From positions 1-64,000 of the forward strand of contig CAJYLO010000003.1 in assembly GCA_913776245.1 (NCBI GenBank): 64,000 nt of DNA, given 5' to 3'. Numbering within the stretch: the first letter of the stretch is position 1; each line of letters opens with the position of its first letter. This stretch comes from an uncultured Chryseobacterium sp. GTDB lineage: Bacteria > Bacteroidota > Bacteroidia > Flavobacteriales > Weeksellaceae. This document shows positions 56,234 through 64,000 of this stretch, one piece after another. Under the pieces are notes generated by a model. That model had not been told where the DNA came from. It worked only from the letters and a program-made list of their open reading frames with translations, and ran no database searches. The translations under genes were made by a program, and so were the position numbers.

Positions 56234-57540
56234 TGAGCGGAGCTTTCGAAATACGAGGAGGAAAAAGATTAAGCGGTGAGATTACGCCACAAGGTGCGAA
56301 GAATGAAGCTTTGCAGATACTTTGTGCGGTTCTGCTGACTGAGGATGAAGTGAGGATCAATAATATTCCGGATATCAAGGATGTCAATAAACTTATTGAG
56401 ATCCTTCAGGATTTCAATGTCAAGGTTACTAAGAACGGAAAAGGAGATTACACTTTTAAATCTGATGAAGTTAATTTCGATTATATCAAATCCAAAGAGT
56501 TTAAAAAAGACGGAGCAAAACTGAGAGGCTCGGTTATGATTCTCGGACCAATGCTGGCGAGATTTGGCGAAGCTTATATGCCAACGCCGGGTGGTGACAA
56601 AATCGGGAGAAGGCGTCTGGATACGCATTTCCAGGGTTTTGTAGAATTGGGCGCAGAATTCAGTTTTGATGAAGAAGATCAATATTATTCCCTGAAAGCT
56701 AAAGAACTGAACGGAAAATTCATCCTGCTGGAAGAGGCTTCTGTAACCGGAACTGCAAACATCGTAATGGCGGCAGTTTTAGCAAAAGGAAAAACAAGAA
56801 TTTACAACGCTGCCTGTGAGCCTTATCTTCAGCAGCTTTGCAAAATGCTGAACAGAATGGGTGCTAATATTACCGGCATCGGATCTAATCTTCTGACTAT
56901 TGAAGGTGTGGATAAGCTGCACGGTACAGAACATACAATGCTGCCGGATATGGTGGAAATCGGTTCCTGGATTGGCCTGGCTGCAATGACAAAATCAGAA
57001 ATCACCATTAAAAATGTCAATTGGAACCAGCTTGGTGTGATTCCGAATACGTTCAGAAAACTTGGAATTGAACTGGAACAGAGAGGCGACGATATTTACA
57101 TTCCTTCTCAGGAACATTACAAGGTTCAGAAATTTATTGACGGATCTATCCTAACGGTTTCCGATGCGCCCTGGCCTGGATTTACACCGGATTTATTATC
57201 AATCATTTTAGTTGTAGCCACTCAGGCAAAAGGTTCTGTTCTCATTCACCAGAAAATGTTTGAGAGCCGCCTATTCTTCGTTGATAAGCTTATTGATATG
57301 GGTGCGCAGATCATTCTTTGTGACCCGCACAGAGCAACTGTTATCGGCTTGAACCAGGAGACGCCATTAAGAGGCACATCTATGGTTTCTCCGGATATAC
57401 GGGCAGGAAATGCACTTCTGATTGCGGCACTTTCTGCCGAAGGAAAATCAGTGATTCAAAACATTGAACAGATCGACAGAGGTTATGAGAATATTGATGA
57501 AAGGCTGAGAGCGATTGGCGCAGACATCAGAAGGATTTAA
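56233..57540 (+). CDS. murA: UDP-N-acetylglucosamine 1-carboxyvinyltransferase
   Basis: First committed step of peptidoglycan synthesis: adds enolpyruvate from PEP to UDP-GlcNAc. Family signs: GGKRLSGEITPQGAKNEALQ at the N-terminus, RGSVMILGPMLARFGEAYMP, GTANIVMAAVLAKG and a C-terminal DPHRATVIGLN and DIRAGNALLIAALSAEG. In the active-site loop (PTPGGDKIGRRR) residue 122 is Asp, where E. coli MurA has the fosfomycin-reactive Cys115. Length of 435 residues is normal. It is translated with DUF4290 and followed by a terminator. Confidence 0.97.
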   Translation: MSGAFEIRGGKRLSGEITPQGAKNEALQILCAVLLTEDEVRINNIPDIKDVNKLIEILQDFNVKVTKNGKGDYTFKSDEVNFDYIKSKEFKKDGAKLRGSVMILGPMLARFGEAYMPTPGGDKIGRRRLDTHFQGFVELGAEFSFDEEDQYYSLKAKELNGKFILLEEASVTGTANIVMAAVLAKGKTRIYNAACEPYLQQLCKMLNRMGANITGIGSNLLTIEGVDKLHGTEHTMLPDMVEIGSWIGLAAMTKSEITIKNVNWNQLGVIPNTFRKLGIELEQRGDDIYIPSQEHYKVQKFIDGSILTVSDAPWPGFTPDLLSIILVVATQAKGSVLIHQKMFESRLFFVDKLIDMGAQIILCDPHRATVIGLNQETPLRGTSMVSPDIRAGNALLIAALSAEGKSVIQNIEQIDRGYENIDERLRAIGADIRRI

Positions 57541-57555
57541 AATTAGATAAAAAGG

Positions 57556-57587
57556 AAAGAAAGTCAATTACGGCTTTCTTTTTTTAT
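57556..57587 (+). terminator. Terminator of murA
   Basis: An 8-bp stem AAAGAAAG/CTTTCTTT (57556-57581, 10-base loop) runs into a T-run, 16 bases after the stop. Confidence 0.75.
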
Positions 57588-57692
57588 TTAAAACACTGAT
57601 AAAACCAAATATTTTATTTACACAAATACAAATATTTTTATTATAACATTTTGATATTGAATTTTTTATTAATTTTATAAAAAACTAATATC

Positions 57693-60554
57693 ATGAAAAA
57701 ATTAAACACAAACACCGTTTATGGTAAAATAATTTATTTATTCCATAAAGCCATACAAGGGCTTTCTTATTTTTCTGAACGTGTTCTGAACACAATTAAG
57801 TTCAACGGAATCTATCTCATTTTAAGTCTGGCTTTTCCATTGGTATTGTGGAATGCTGGCGTAACAGGGGATTTTATTGTCTCTCTTTCACAGTCGGAAT
57901 TTTCTAAAAATGTATCCTTCATCAGCATTGGATTTTTTCTTCTGGCATTGTCCACCTGGGTCATTCCGGCATTTTCCATTTATTTCTTTCTATTGGTAAA
58001 GGGACAACAGGAATTTGTGGAATATTTCTACGAGCGTTTTCTGCTTTTTTATAATGGAATTAAAAGTAACCGGAGAAATCAGTTTCCCGCAAGATATATT
58101 GCAATACTTCCCTGGATGGTATTCACATTGATTTTACTCTATTGTTATAGTGTAGAAAAAGAAGGCAGGAGCTATCTGCTCTTAAGTATTGGGCTGCTGA
58201 TCTTTATTATCTTCATTATTGTCTTTATTGACCGGATTAAAGAAAAAATAGAAACTTTATTCAGCAAAAGTCTTCTCATATTCATTTTGATTATTTTGTT
58301 AATAATTCCTGTTTTTTCCCGCGGTATCTATTCCGATACGTGTCAGGAAAATTTATCCCTATTTATCTTTTGTCTCATCAGCTATAATTTGCTTCTCATT
58401 TTTACGACTTATATTTTTCTACTAAAAATGGAACTTGAACAAGTCGAAATTATCTGTAAATACAAATTCAGCTTTAAGCTGCATCTTCTTTTACTGATTA
58501 TTATCACATCTTCCCTATTAGGTTTTTGCTATATGAGTAATGACGGGATATTAGGCAGTGTTTCTCCTATTGTTATATTATTAATTGTTTCTTCCTTTTA
58601 TATTCTGTTTTTCGAAAGTTTTTATACTGTTCCGCAAACTATAAAGTACATTGTGGAAACCAGTAAGACATTCGGGACAAAATCCAACTTCAAAGGAAAT
58701 TACACCCTTTACAGATCTTTATTTTACCTGATAGCCATTGGCTTTACTTTTTATCTATTATATAAAATTCCGGAAAAAGAGATCTATCAGGTAGAGACAA
58801 ACGGAGCAGAGATACTTTCAATGGAAGATAAAAAATTGATAGATAACCGAGAGTCTATCGAATCTTATTTTGAAAAATGGCTCGATACCAATCATATCAT
58901 TCCCGAGTCAGATTCCGTAATGACCAATGTGATCCTGATATCCGGTGAAGGCGGCGGATCAAAAGCCGGCAGCTGGCTATTGGCAAATCTTCTGAATACT
59001 GAGCTTAACTATCCTCAGCTGTATTCGCATATATTCAGTATCTCTACAGTCTCCGGCTCTACAACAGGTGCTAACTTTTATATGGCGATAAAGGATAAAA
59101 ATCTGTCTTCTAATAATTTCACCAAAAAAGATGAAAAGGTAGATTACATGAAGAACATTGTTACAGATATTTACACGAAAAATTACTTCAGCAGTAATTT
59201 TCTGGGCGTTTTATTCTCAGACTATGTTTTTAATCCTTTTTATAAAGAAACTGGAAGCAATCAGTACCGAGACCGTAATCAAATCTTAAGAATAGAGGAA
59301 GAACAAGCACTTTTAAGCGCTTTTGGCAATAGTTCCACGTTAAAAAAAATACAGCGCAACAGCTACAAAGACACTTTGAAAATCAATGAAAATAATATTA
59401 AAGATTATTACAAACAGGATTACCTGAGTCTTTGGTATAATAAAGGTAAAATGAATGACCACGAAGGAAATCTTCTCAATCCATTATTTTTCATCAATAC
59501 CACAAGGGTTGAAAATGGAATGAAAGCCTATTTTTCTCCCGTAAAAGCCAATACCAGCGATATAGACAGCACAAGAGTTATAGATATAATGAATGATTTT
59601 TACGAACATCAATTAAAGAATAATAAAAAACATTCTCACATACCGACATCTGCTGCAGTGATACAAAGCGAGGCATTTCCATTGCTGAATACCTATAATT
59701 TCATCCCGGGAGTGGGACATATGGGAGACGGCGGGATGTATGAAAACACCGGAACAGAAACAACATTGTTCATTTATAAAGTGCTGAAAAATTATGTGAA
59801 GAAAAAAGGCATTGAAAATAAAATAAGATTTGTATTAATTAATTATAGAAGTAAGGACGAAGAAGAAGAAAAAAAAGCTAATTTTTTTTCTTTCCTGACA
59901 CCCAAAAACAAACTGATGGTACAATATACCATTGATCAGGTAATGCGTAATCCTTTCAACGGTCACGCACAAGATGCATTACTGAATCTGGATAAAGAAG
60001 TGTTGCTGAATAATCAGGATCTGCGCGATGATAAAAAAGATGTTATTTTCAACCTGATGTCTCCAAATCAGCTCATCACAACAAGATTGATAAGTAAAAA
60101 AACTATCAAAAACATATTTAACACTTTTGAAAACCCAAAAGTTGATACTTTATATACAAACAACTTTAACAGGCTTATATCCTTATTAAACCAACAACCA
60201 AACTATTCCAAAACTCAGTCCACCAACGGAAAAGTAATGCAAAAATATATGGTTTATATACAATATGCGAGTCCTGATAAAAAGGATCAGGTTGCAAAAT
60301 TAGCTGAAGTTATTAATAACAGTAACTCAGGATTTTATGTTCCCGGAATTGAGTATGTCCCTAACTTTAATATCAATCAGATCAGGTATTTTTATCCTAC
60401 CGACTCATTAAAAGCTGTTGAATTATCAAAATTTATAGAAAATTCTAAAATCAAAATTAACAGGAGCCTTCCTAAGCTTGATTTAAAATATTTTGATTAC
60501 AAAAATTTCAAAGCAAACGTAAAAACCTCGCAGCTTGAGGTCTGGATCAATTAA
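57693..60554 (+). CDS. Patatin-like lipase with polytopic membrane N-terminus
   Basis: A 953-residue protein with about nine transmembrane helices in residues 25-365 and a soluble C-terminal domain from about 375. That domain carries patatin signs: a Gly-rich oxyanion loop ISGEGGGSKAGSW near 416-428, the nucleophile region STVSGSTTGANFY around 450-462 (the first Gly of GxSxG is replaced by Thr), and the Asp of MGDGGMYENTG at about 678-688. So it may hydrolyse membrane lipids, anchored in the inner membrane. The following part is Lys-rich and unlike known families. It is a single-gene unit with a terminator overlapping the convergent gene. Confidence 0.8.
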   Translation: MKKLNTNTVYGKIIYLFHKAIQGLSYFSERVLNTIKFNGIYLILSLAFPLVLWNAGVTGDFIVSLSQSEFSKNVSFISIGFFLLALSTWVIPAFSIYFFLLVKGQQEFVEYFYERFLLFYNGIKSNRRNQFPARYIAILPWMVFTLILLYCYSVEKEGRSYLLLSIGLLIFIIFIIVFIDRIKEKIETLFSKSLLIFILIILLIIPVFSRGIYSDTCQENLSLFIFCLISYNLLLIFTTYIFLLKMELEQVEIICKYKFSFKLHLLLLIIITSSLLGFCYMSNDGILGSVSPIVILLIVSSFYILFFESFYTVPQTIKYIVETSKTFGTKSNFKGNYTLYRSLFYLIAIGFTFYLLYKIPEKEIYQVETNGAEILSMEDKKLIDNRESIESYFEKWLDTNHIIPESDSVMTNVILISGEGGGSKAGSWLLANLLNTELNYPQLYSHIFSISTVSGSTTGANFYMAIKDKNLSSNNFTKKDEKVDYMKNIVTDIYTKNYFSSNFLGVLFSDYVFNPFYKETGSNQYRDRNQILRIEEEQALLSAFGNSSTLKKIQRNSYKDTLKINENNIKDYYKQDYLSLWYNKGKMNDHEGNLLNPLFFINTTRVENGMKAYFSPVKANTSDIDSTRVIDIMNDFYEHQLKNNKKHSHIPTSAAVIQSEAFPLLNTYNFIPGVGHMGDGGMYENTGTETTLFIYKVLKNYVKKKGIENKIRFVLINYRSKDEEEEKKANFFSFLTPKNKLMVQYTIDQVMRNPFNGHAQDALLNLDKEVLLNNQDLRDDKKDVIFNLMSPNQLITTRLISKKTIKNIFNTFENPKVDTLYTNNFNRLISLLNQQPNYSKTQSTNGKVMQKYMVYIQYASPDKKDQVAKLAEVINNSNSGFYVPGIEYVPNFNINQIRYFYPTDSLKAVELSKFIENSKIKINRSLPKLDLKYFDYKNFKANVKTSQLEVWIN

Positions 60555-60555
60555 T

Positions 60556-60592
60556 AAAAAAAGGAAGCTCAGTTAAGAAGCTTCCTTTTTTT
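60556..60592. terminator. Bidirectional terminator inside the end of the convergent gene
   Basis: A 14-bp stem AAAAAAAGGAAGCT/AGCTTCCTTTTTTT with a 9-base loop; the A and T ends make it work on both strands. It starts two bases after the lipase stop and contains the stop and last codons of the minus-strand NIL-domain gene. Confidence 0.88.
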
Positions 60593-60881
60593 GTATGATA
60601 TCGATTTTACTATTCACCAGCTTATATTTTTTGAGATAAATGTCCAGATGATCCAGCGAAGCATCATTGACTCTTAATTGAAGCTGGATGTTACCAAAGT
60701 TGTTACCGTTGATATACTCCAAATCAGCATTCACAATTTTATAAATAATGCCGAGCTGATTATAAATGGTATAAAGTAAAATATCAAAACGGATTTTACC
60801 ATTCAGGTCTACTTCCAGTAATATATCTTTTTCAGAACCGGCATAAAATGCTTGGTTATTATTTTCGTTAGGATAAATCAT
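60573..60881 (-). CDS. Stand-alone NIL-domain-like protein
   Basis: A 102-residue protein whose residues about 22-95 fit the NIL ferredoxin-like domain known from the C-terminus of methionine importer ATPase MetN and from some ferredoxins: LLEVDLNGKIRFDILLYTIY, then YKIVNADLEYINGNNFGNIQ and a LDHLDIYLKKYKLVNSKIDI end. There is no ATPase or ferredoxin part. It overlaps the DUF4395 gene by four bases (ATGA), so both are translated together. Amino-acid or methionine sensing is possible but inferred only. Confidence 0.65.
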   Translation of the reverse strand: MIYPNENNNQAFYAGSEKDILLEVDLNGKIRFDILLYTIYNQLGIIYKIVNADLEYINGNNFGNIQLQLRVNDASLDHLDIYLKKYKLVNSKIDIIQKKEAS

Positions 60882-61327
60882 AATTTTAAATTTTTTAGAC
60901 GGTTTATTTTTTTGAGAACCGGAAGCACTAAATAGTTATAAATGTAACAGCCGACACATACACGAAAAACACTTTCTACGGATGCAAGAACAATAAGAAA
61001 AATTCCAAGATAAATGCCGATCTGAGAATCATAATAAATGGCTATTAATAACGATAAAAGTAAGCCCAGAGACGCCGCAAATCTTTTCGGACCGGCAAAC
61101 ACAAGCTTCTTTTCAAAGTAAAGAAACTCACTAATCTTTTTTGCCACAAAATACAATGGCGACATAAAAATACCGGTTGCCCTGATCAGAAAATCTATAA
61201 CGACAAAATACAACAGCCATTGCTGCCGGAAATGAAGTCCGAAAATGGTTAACAATACAACCTGATAAGCTACAATTGAGATGATATTTTCATCAACGTA
61301 AATGCTTTTAACTTTAGTTTTTTCCAT
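60878..61327 (-). CDS. DUF4395 family membrane protein
   Basis: A 149-residue protein with four hydrophobic helices and the DUF4395 signs KRFAASLGLLLSLLIAIYYD and the end motif VFRVCVGCYIYNYLVLPVL with the conserved C-x2-C. It begins MEKTKVKSIYVDENIISIVA; the VDEN start is also typical. In other bacteria DUF4395 proteins occur near thioredoxins or rhodaneses, suggesting sulfur or redox chemistry. The gene lies behind a leader containing a terminator hairpin and a 14-codon ORF, so expression seems to be set by attenuation. Confidence 0.85.
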   Translation of the reverse strand: MEKTKVKSIYVDENIISIVAYQVVLLTIFGLHFRQQWLLYFVVIDFLIRATGIFMSPLYFVAKKISEFLYFEKKLVFAGPKRFAASLGLLLSLLIAIYYDSQIGIYLGIFLIVLASVESVFRVCVGCYIYNYLVLPVLKKINRLKNLKL

Positions 61328-61343
61328 AGTTTTTCATATTAAA

Positions 61344-61376
61344 ATTAAAAAAGCTTCACCGGTAAGGTAAAGCTTT
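61344..61376 (-). terminator. Attenuator-type terminator in the DUF4395 leader
   Basis: On the minus strand an 11-bp stem (AAAGCTTTACC with GGTGAAGCTTT, one A-C mismatch, 5-base loop) runs into a T-run and ends about 20 bases before the DUF4395 ATG. It is inside the transcript from the promoter at 61458-61487. Confidence 0.8.
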
Positions 61377-61400
61377 CACACACTCTCTCCTACCAAATGT

Positions 61401-61445
61401 TTATTTGGAATTACACATTATGATATGAGAGAAGATGTTTATCAT
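61401..61445 (-). CDS. 14-codon leader ORF upstream of DUF4395
   Basis: Reads MINIFSHIIMCNSK and stops. The ATG lies about six bases after the predicted transcription start, so it may be near-leaderless. It overlaps one arm (61427-61432) of a pairing with 61384-61389 that precedes the terminator hairpin, as in classical attenuation. The Met-Cys pair late in the ORF hints at sulfur amino-acid sensing; this is inference. Confidence 0.45.
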   Translation of the reverse strand: MINIFSHIIMCNSK

Positions 61446-61457
61446 TTAATTCTGATA

Positions 61458-61487
61458 CAAATATATAAATTATTTAATTCCCACCAA
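61458..61487 (-). promoter_or_regulatory. Promoter of the DUF4395-NIL transcript
   Basis: On the minus strand, TTG (61485-61487), a 19-base spacer, and TATATTTG (61458-61465) are the best full match to the Bacteroidetes promoter in the window. Predicted start near 61451. Confidence 0.75.
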
Positions 61488-61513
61488 ATAAGTATGAATT
61501 AAATTAAAAAAAA

Positions 61514-62158
61514 TTACTGCAATCTTCCGACTTTTTCTAACTTATCAGAAGCCGCCAAACCGTTCGGGTTACAGCCTGGCTCACCTTCAGGAACTTTCAG
61601 GTTTCTATCTTGGTAAAATTTTTCCCAGAACGCATTGGTTTTGCCGGTTTTCGGATCAATGAATGTCATTGGGTCAAGATTAAAAATTTTGAAATCACGG
61701 AATGCACGTTCCACAAAATCCGAGCAGTAGTAAGAATTATCATCAAGGATATAGTTAAAATTATAGGGCTTACCAACCAGAGTTTCTGCTTTGGAAAGAG
61801 AAGCCGGAATAGCAGATCGAAACTCGGATTTCAGCCTGTAAACATCAATAGTTTGTCCTGATTTTATCTGCTCTTTCAAAAAAAGGCCGAGCTTCTGTTT
61901 CTGAGAGCCTCCCTTCGGTGCTGCGTGCAGAACATAAATCTGATGTGTTTCCTTCTTTACAATGCCGATATGATCGTAAGACGTTTTTTTCTTTGTCTGT
62001 GTCACATTATTGATAGCACCGGATAATCCGGACTCTGCAGCAGGAACAAAAAGTAGATCACCATTTTCCAAAATCGAAGTATTATGGGTTTTGCAACTTG
62101 CTAAAAAAAACAGCGCAAAAATACAGCAAAAGAAATTACTTTTTAAAATTTTTCTCAT
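61514..62158 (-). CDS. Permuted papain-like (YiiX/NlpC-P60-type) lipoprotein
   Basis: The start is set at the ATG at 62156-62158 (MRKILKSNFF), giving a lipoprotein signal with lipobox FFLASCKTH (Cys22); the frame extends to 62203 but those codons add nothing typical. The enzyme part has NGDLLFVPAAES, the His in SYDHIGIVKKE, and the Cys in NSYYCSDFVERAF, i.e. His before Cys, as in circularly permuted YiiX/DUF830 peptidases or amidases. LSKAETLVGKPYNFNYILDD is the conserved middle. Probably acts on peptidoglycan peptides or lipid-linked amides. It overlaps the upstream DUF1801 gene by 23 bases. Confidence 0.85.
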   Translation of the reverse strand: MRKILKSNFFCCIFALFFLASCKTHNTSILENGDLLFVPAAESGLSGAINNVTQTKKKTSYDHIGIVKKETHQIYVLHAAPKGGSQKQKLGLFLKEQIKSGQTIDVYRLKSEFRSAIPASLSKAETLVGKPYNFNYILDDNSYYCSDFVERAFRDFKIFNLDPMTFIDPKTGKTNAFWEKFYQDRNLKVPEGEPGCNPNGLAASDKLEKVGRLQ

Positions 62159-62591
62159 AAGACGCAATCCATTCATTAACACTAATTTTAGCACACAACT
62201 CACCCATCAGCTCAAATGGAATATCTTCCATTTTTTTGAACCGAATACAGGATTTTCCCATGTCCAGTTTCTTTTGGGAATATTTTGGAAACTCGGAAAC
62301 AAACCAATCCAGCAGAGTTTGATCAGAATAAATCCCCATATGATAAAACGCTACAAAATTTTTCTGAGAAGCCACACTGATGAATGGCAGCGGCGTATCT
62401 TTTGCACAATGATAACCGGCGGGATAAGTTTTCATTGGCACAGCCCAGGTTACCATTCCGTATTGCATCGTCTGCTGAAAACCTTCTGGAAGATTACGAT
62501 CAACTGTTTCTAATAATTTTCTGAAAGCTTCTCTTCTTTCCTCGGGAATCTGGGAAATATATTCTTCTATAGTTTTAACAAAAATCTGCAT
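62136..62591 (-). CDS. DUF1801 domain protein
   Basis: A 151-residue cytoplasmic protein with the DUF1801/YdhG-like pattern: VKTIEEYISQIPEERREAFR, EGFQQTMQYGMVTWAVP, ISVASQKNFVAFYHMGIYSD, and MGKSCIRFKKMEDIPFELMG. The family folds like an iron-sulfur assembly frataxin-like or heat-shock-related scaffold; its function is unsettled. It is the upstream gene of the minus-strand pair with the papain-like lipoprotein, with overlapping reading frames. Confidence 0.9.
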   Translation of the reverse strand: MQIFVKTIEEYISQIPEERREAFRKLLETVDRNLPEGFQQTMQYGMVTWAVPMKTYPAGYHCAKDTPLPFISVASQKNFVAFYHMGIYSDQTLLDWFVSEFPKYSQKKLDMGKSCIRFKKMEDIPFELMGELCAKISVNEWIASYEKNFKK

Positions 62592-62749
62592 ACAAATACT
62601 TATTTAAAGGTTATCAGAAAGTTTTCGCAATTTGAAAAATTGGCGACTTGAAAATATCATAATTTACAAAATTAAGCGCCTTTGCGATTAAATAAAATCC
62701 AATTATTTCAAATCAAAAATACTGATTTTTTTGTTGAAAAATTAAAGCT

Positions 62750-62757
62750 TATTTTTG
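62750..62757 (+). promoter_or_regulatory. -7 element of the aminotransferase gene
   Basis: TATTTTTG is an exact TAnnTTTG match 20 bases before the ATG at 62778. It lies inside the longer reading frame from 62682, supporting the later start. Confidence 0.5.
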
Positions 62758-62777
62758 TACTCCAAAGTCAAGAAATA

Positions 62778-63986
62778 ATGCCGAAAATATCGCAAAGAGC
62801 GCAGCATATGCCTGCGTCACCCGTTAGAAAATTAGTCCCGTTCGCTACTGCTGCAAAACAGAAAGGAATCAAGGTTTATCATCTTAATATCGGCCAGCCG
62901 GACATCGAAACGCCCGAAACCGCTCTGAACGCCGTAAAGAACATCGACCTGAAAGTTTTGGAATATGCCCTGTCAGAAGGAAACATTGAGTACAGAAAAG
63001 CATTGACAGACTATTATCATACTCTGGGATTTACGGATTTGACGCCTGATAATTTCATTGTGACCAACGGAGGTTCGGAAGCGCTAAATTTTGCCATCTC
63101 CACGTTGTGTGATGATGGTGATGAAATTATTATTCCTGAACCGTATTATGCCAATTATAATGGGTTTGCCGGAACATTCAACATCAATGTAGTTGCAGTT
63201 CCGTCCACTATCGATACAGGTTTTGCATTACCTTCCATAGAAGAATTTGAGAAAAAAATCACGGACAAAACAAGAGCCATCGTTGTTTGTAACCCGGGAA
63301 ACCCGACGGGTTATCTCTACTCAAGAGAAGAACTTCAGAAGCTGGCAGAGATTGCAAAAAAACACGACATTGTAATTATTTCTGATGAAGTTTACAGGGA
63401 ATATGTATATGATGGCGAAAAGCAAATTTCCATGTTTGAATTTCCTGAAGTTGCAGAAAATGTGATCGTTATCGATTCTGAATCCAAAAGATATTCGATG
63501 TGTGGCGCGAGAATCGGCTGTATGATTACCCGCTCCAGAAAAATCCATGATGCGGCTATTCTGTTCGCTCAGGCAAGGCTGAGTCCTGTTCTTCTGGGAC
63601 AGATTGCAGCGACTGCAGCGCACAAAAATGATGCTGAATATATCGCTCAAGTCAGAGAAGAATACACCAATCGCAGAAATCTTTTAGTAGATCTGCTGAA
63701 TGATATCCCGGGCGTCATCTGCCCGAAACCAAAAGGCGCATTTTACTGCGGTGTAGAGCTGCCTGTAGATGATTCTGATAAATTTGCGCAATGGCTTCTG
63801 GAAAGCTATTCCAATAACAATGAAACCGTGATGGTAGCGCCAATGGGCGGCTTCTACAGCAATCCGGAACTCGGAAAAAAACAGGTAAGAATTGCTTATG
63901 TTTTGAAACAGGAAGATCTCAGAAGAAGCGTGGAACTTCTGAAAGATGCGATAGAACAATACAGAACTGAATTTGCCTTGAACTAA
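62778..63986 (+). CDS. Class I/II pyridoxal-phosphate aminotransferase, aspartate aminotransferase-like
   Basis: PLP enzyme of fold type I, probably transaminating aspartate or a related amino acid with 2-oxoglutarate. The start at 62778 (MPKISQRAQHMPASPVRKLV) gives 402 residues, the normal length; the longer frame from 62682 adds an unlikely N-terminus. Family signs are LNIGQPDIETPETAL, TNGGSEALNFAISTL, VVCNPGNPTGYLYSREEL, ISDEVYREYVYDGE and the Schiff-base Lys237 in DSESKRYSMCGARIG, followed by the phosphate-binding Arg. KGAFYCGVELP near the C-terminus is also typical. Confidence 0.93.
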   Translation: MPKISQRAQHMPASPVRKLVPFATAAKQKGIKVYHLNIGQPDIETPETALNAVKNIDLKVLEYALSEGNIEYRKALTDYYHTLGFTDLTPDNFIVTNGGSEALNFAISTLCDDGDEIIIPEPYYANYNGFAGTFNINVVAVPSTIDTGFALPSIEEFEKKITDKTRAIVVCNPGNPTGYLYSREELQKLAEIAKKHDIVIISDEVYREYVYDGEKQISMFEFPEVAENVIVIDSESKRYSMCGARIGCMITRSRKIHDAAILFAQARLSPVLLGQIAATAAHKNDAEYIAQVREEYTNRRNLLVDLLNDIPGVICPKPKGAFYCGVELPVDDSDKFAQWLLESYSNNNETVMVAPMGGFYSNPELGKKQVRIAYVLKQEDLRRSVELLKDAIEQYRTEFALN

Positions 63987-64000
63987 TCAGCAAGACAGTT

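Noticed and set aside
55562-56387. Minus-strand ORFs of 217 and 182 codons opposite DUF4290 and murA
   Set aside because: They run antisense to well-conserved proteins and have no family signs; aromatic runs come from the Asn/Lys-rich tail read backwards.

Overview
The window looks like a chromosomal segment of a Flavobacteriia member close to Chryseobacterium/Epilithonimonas. Supporting signs are low GC content, several upstream matches to the Bacteroidetes -7 promoter element TAnnTTTG, almost no Shine-Dalgarno sites, very long secreted proteins ending in type IX secretion (T9SS) sorting domains, and families typical of the group (DUF4290 next to murA, DUF4395, a tandem aceB-aceA pair). No tRNA, rRNA, insertion sequence or CRISPR array was seen.

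Region 1 (1-13618, all minus) is a Wzx/Wzy-type surface polysaccharide locus read from right to left. pglC, pglD, pglE and pglF make and load a bacillosamine-type first sugar. wza and wzc export and control chain length. Then come a flippase, an O-acetyltransferase, an EpsG-like polymerase, two glycosyltransferases and gmd, cut by the window edge. The glycosyltransferase/polymerase/flippase part (836-5956) is much more AT-rich than the rest, as expected for an exchangeable serotype segment. Directly upstream, a 97-residue protein with a PID-CTERM-like C-terminal sorting signal is separated from pglC by a terminator hairpin only a few bases before the pglC start.

Region 2 (14196-39327, all minus) holds four giant T9SS cargo genes of about 2445, 2296, 1621 and 1727 codons. 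They share a roughly 450-550 residue C-terminal module and have different beta-helix, beta-solenoid, Ig-like, FN3 or YDG/MBG middles. Each seems to be its own transcription unit.

Region 3 (39415-50100) is mostly metabolism: a nuclease-like orphan, a short alpha-glucan phosphorylase homologue without the PLP lysine, the glyoxylate shunt pair aceB-aceA with a divergent RamB-like regulator and two equal-geometry operators, a tiny Cys/Lys-rich secreted protein missed by ordinary ORF cut-offs, comF, upp and der (with a long structured leader).

Region 4 (50133-64000) has a secreted-protein cassette (lectin-like/DUF11 protein plus a small partner), a haem-binding protein with a DCC-family protein, a flavobacterial hairpin repeat, DUF4290-murA (MurA has Asp for the catalytic Cys), a membrane-anchored patatin-like lipase, a DUF4395-NIL pair behind an apparent attenuator with a 14-codon leader ORF, a permuted papain-like lipoprotein, a DUF1801 protein and an aspartate aminotransferase-like enzyme.

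Best candidates for something undescribed are the CTERM protein plus terminator at the head of the polysaccharide operon, the attenuator-controlled DUF4395/NIL pair, the duplicated GCGA-N4-TCGC operators with an 18-nt leader motif shared by aceA and aceB, the Lys-to-Thr phosphorylase, and the structured leader of der.
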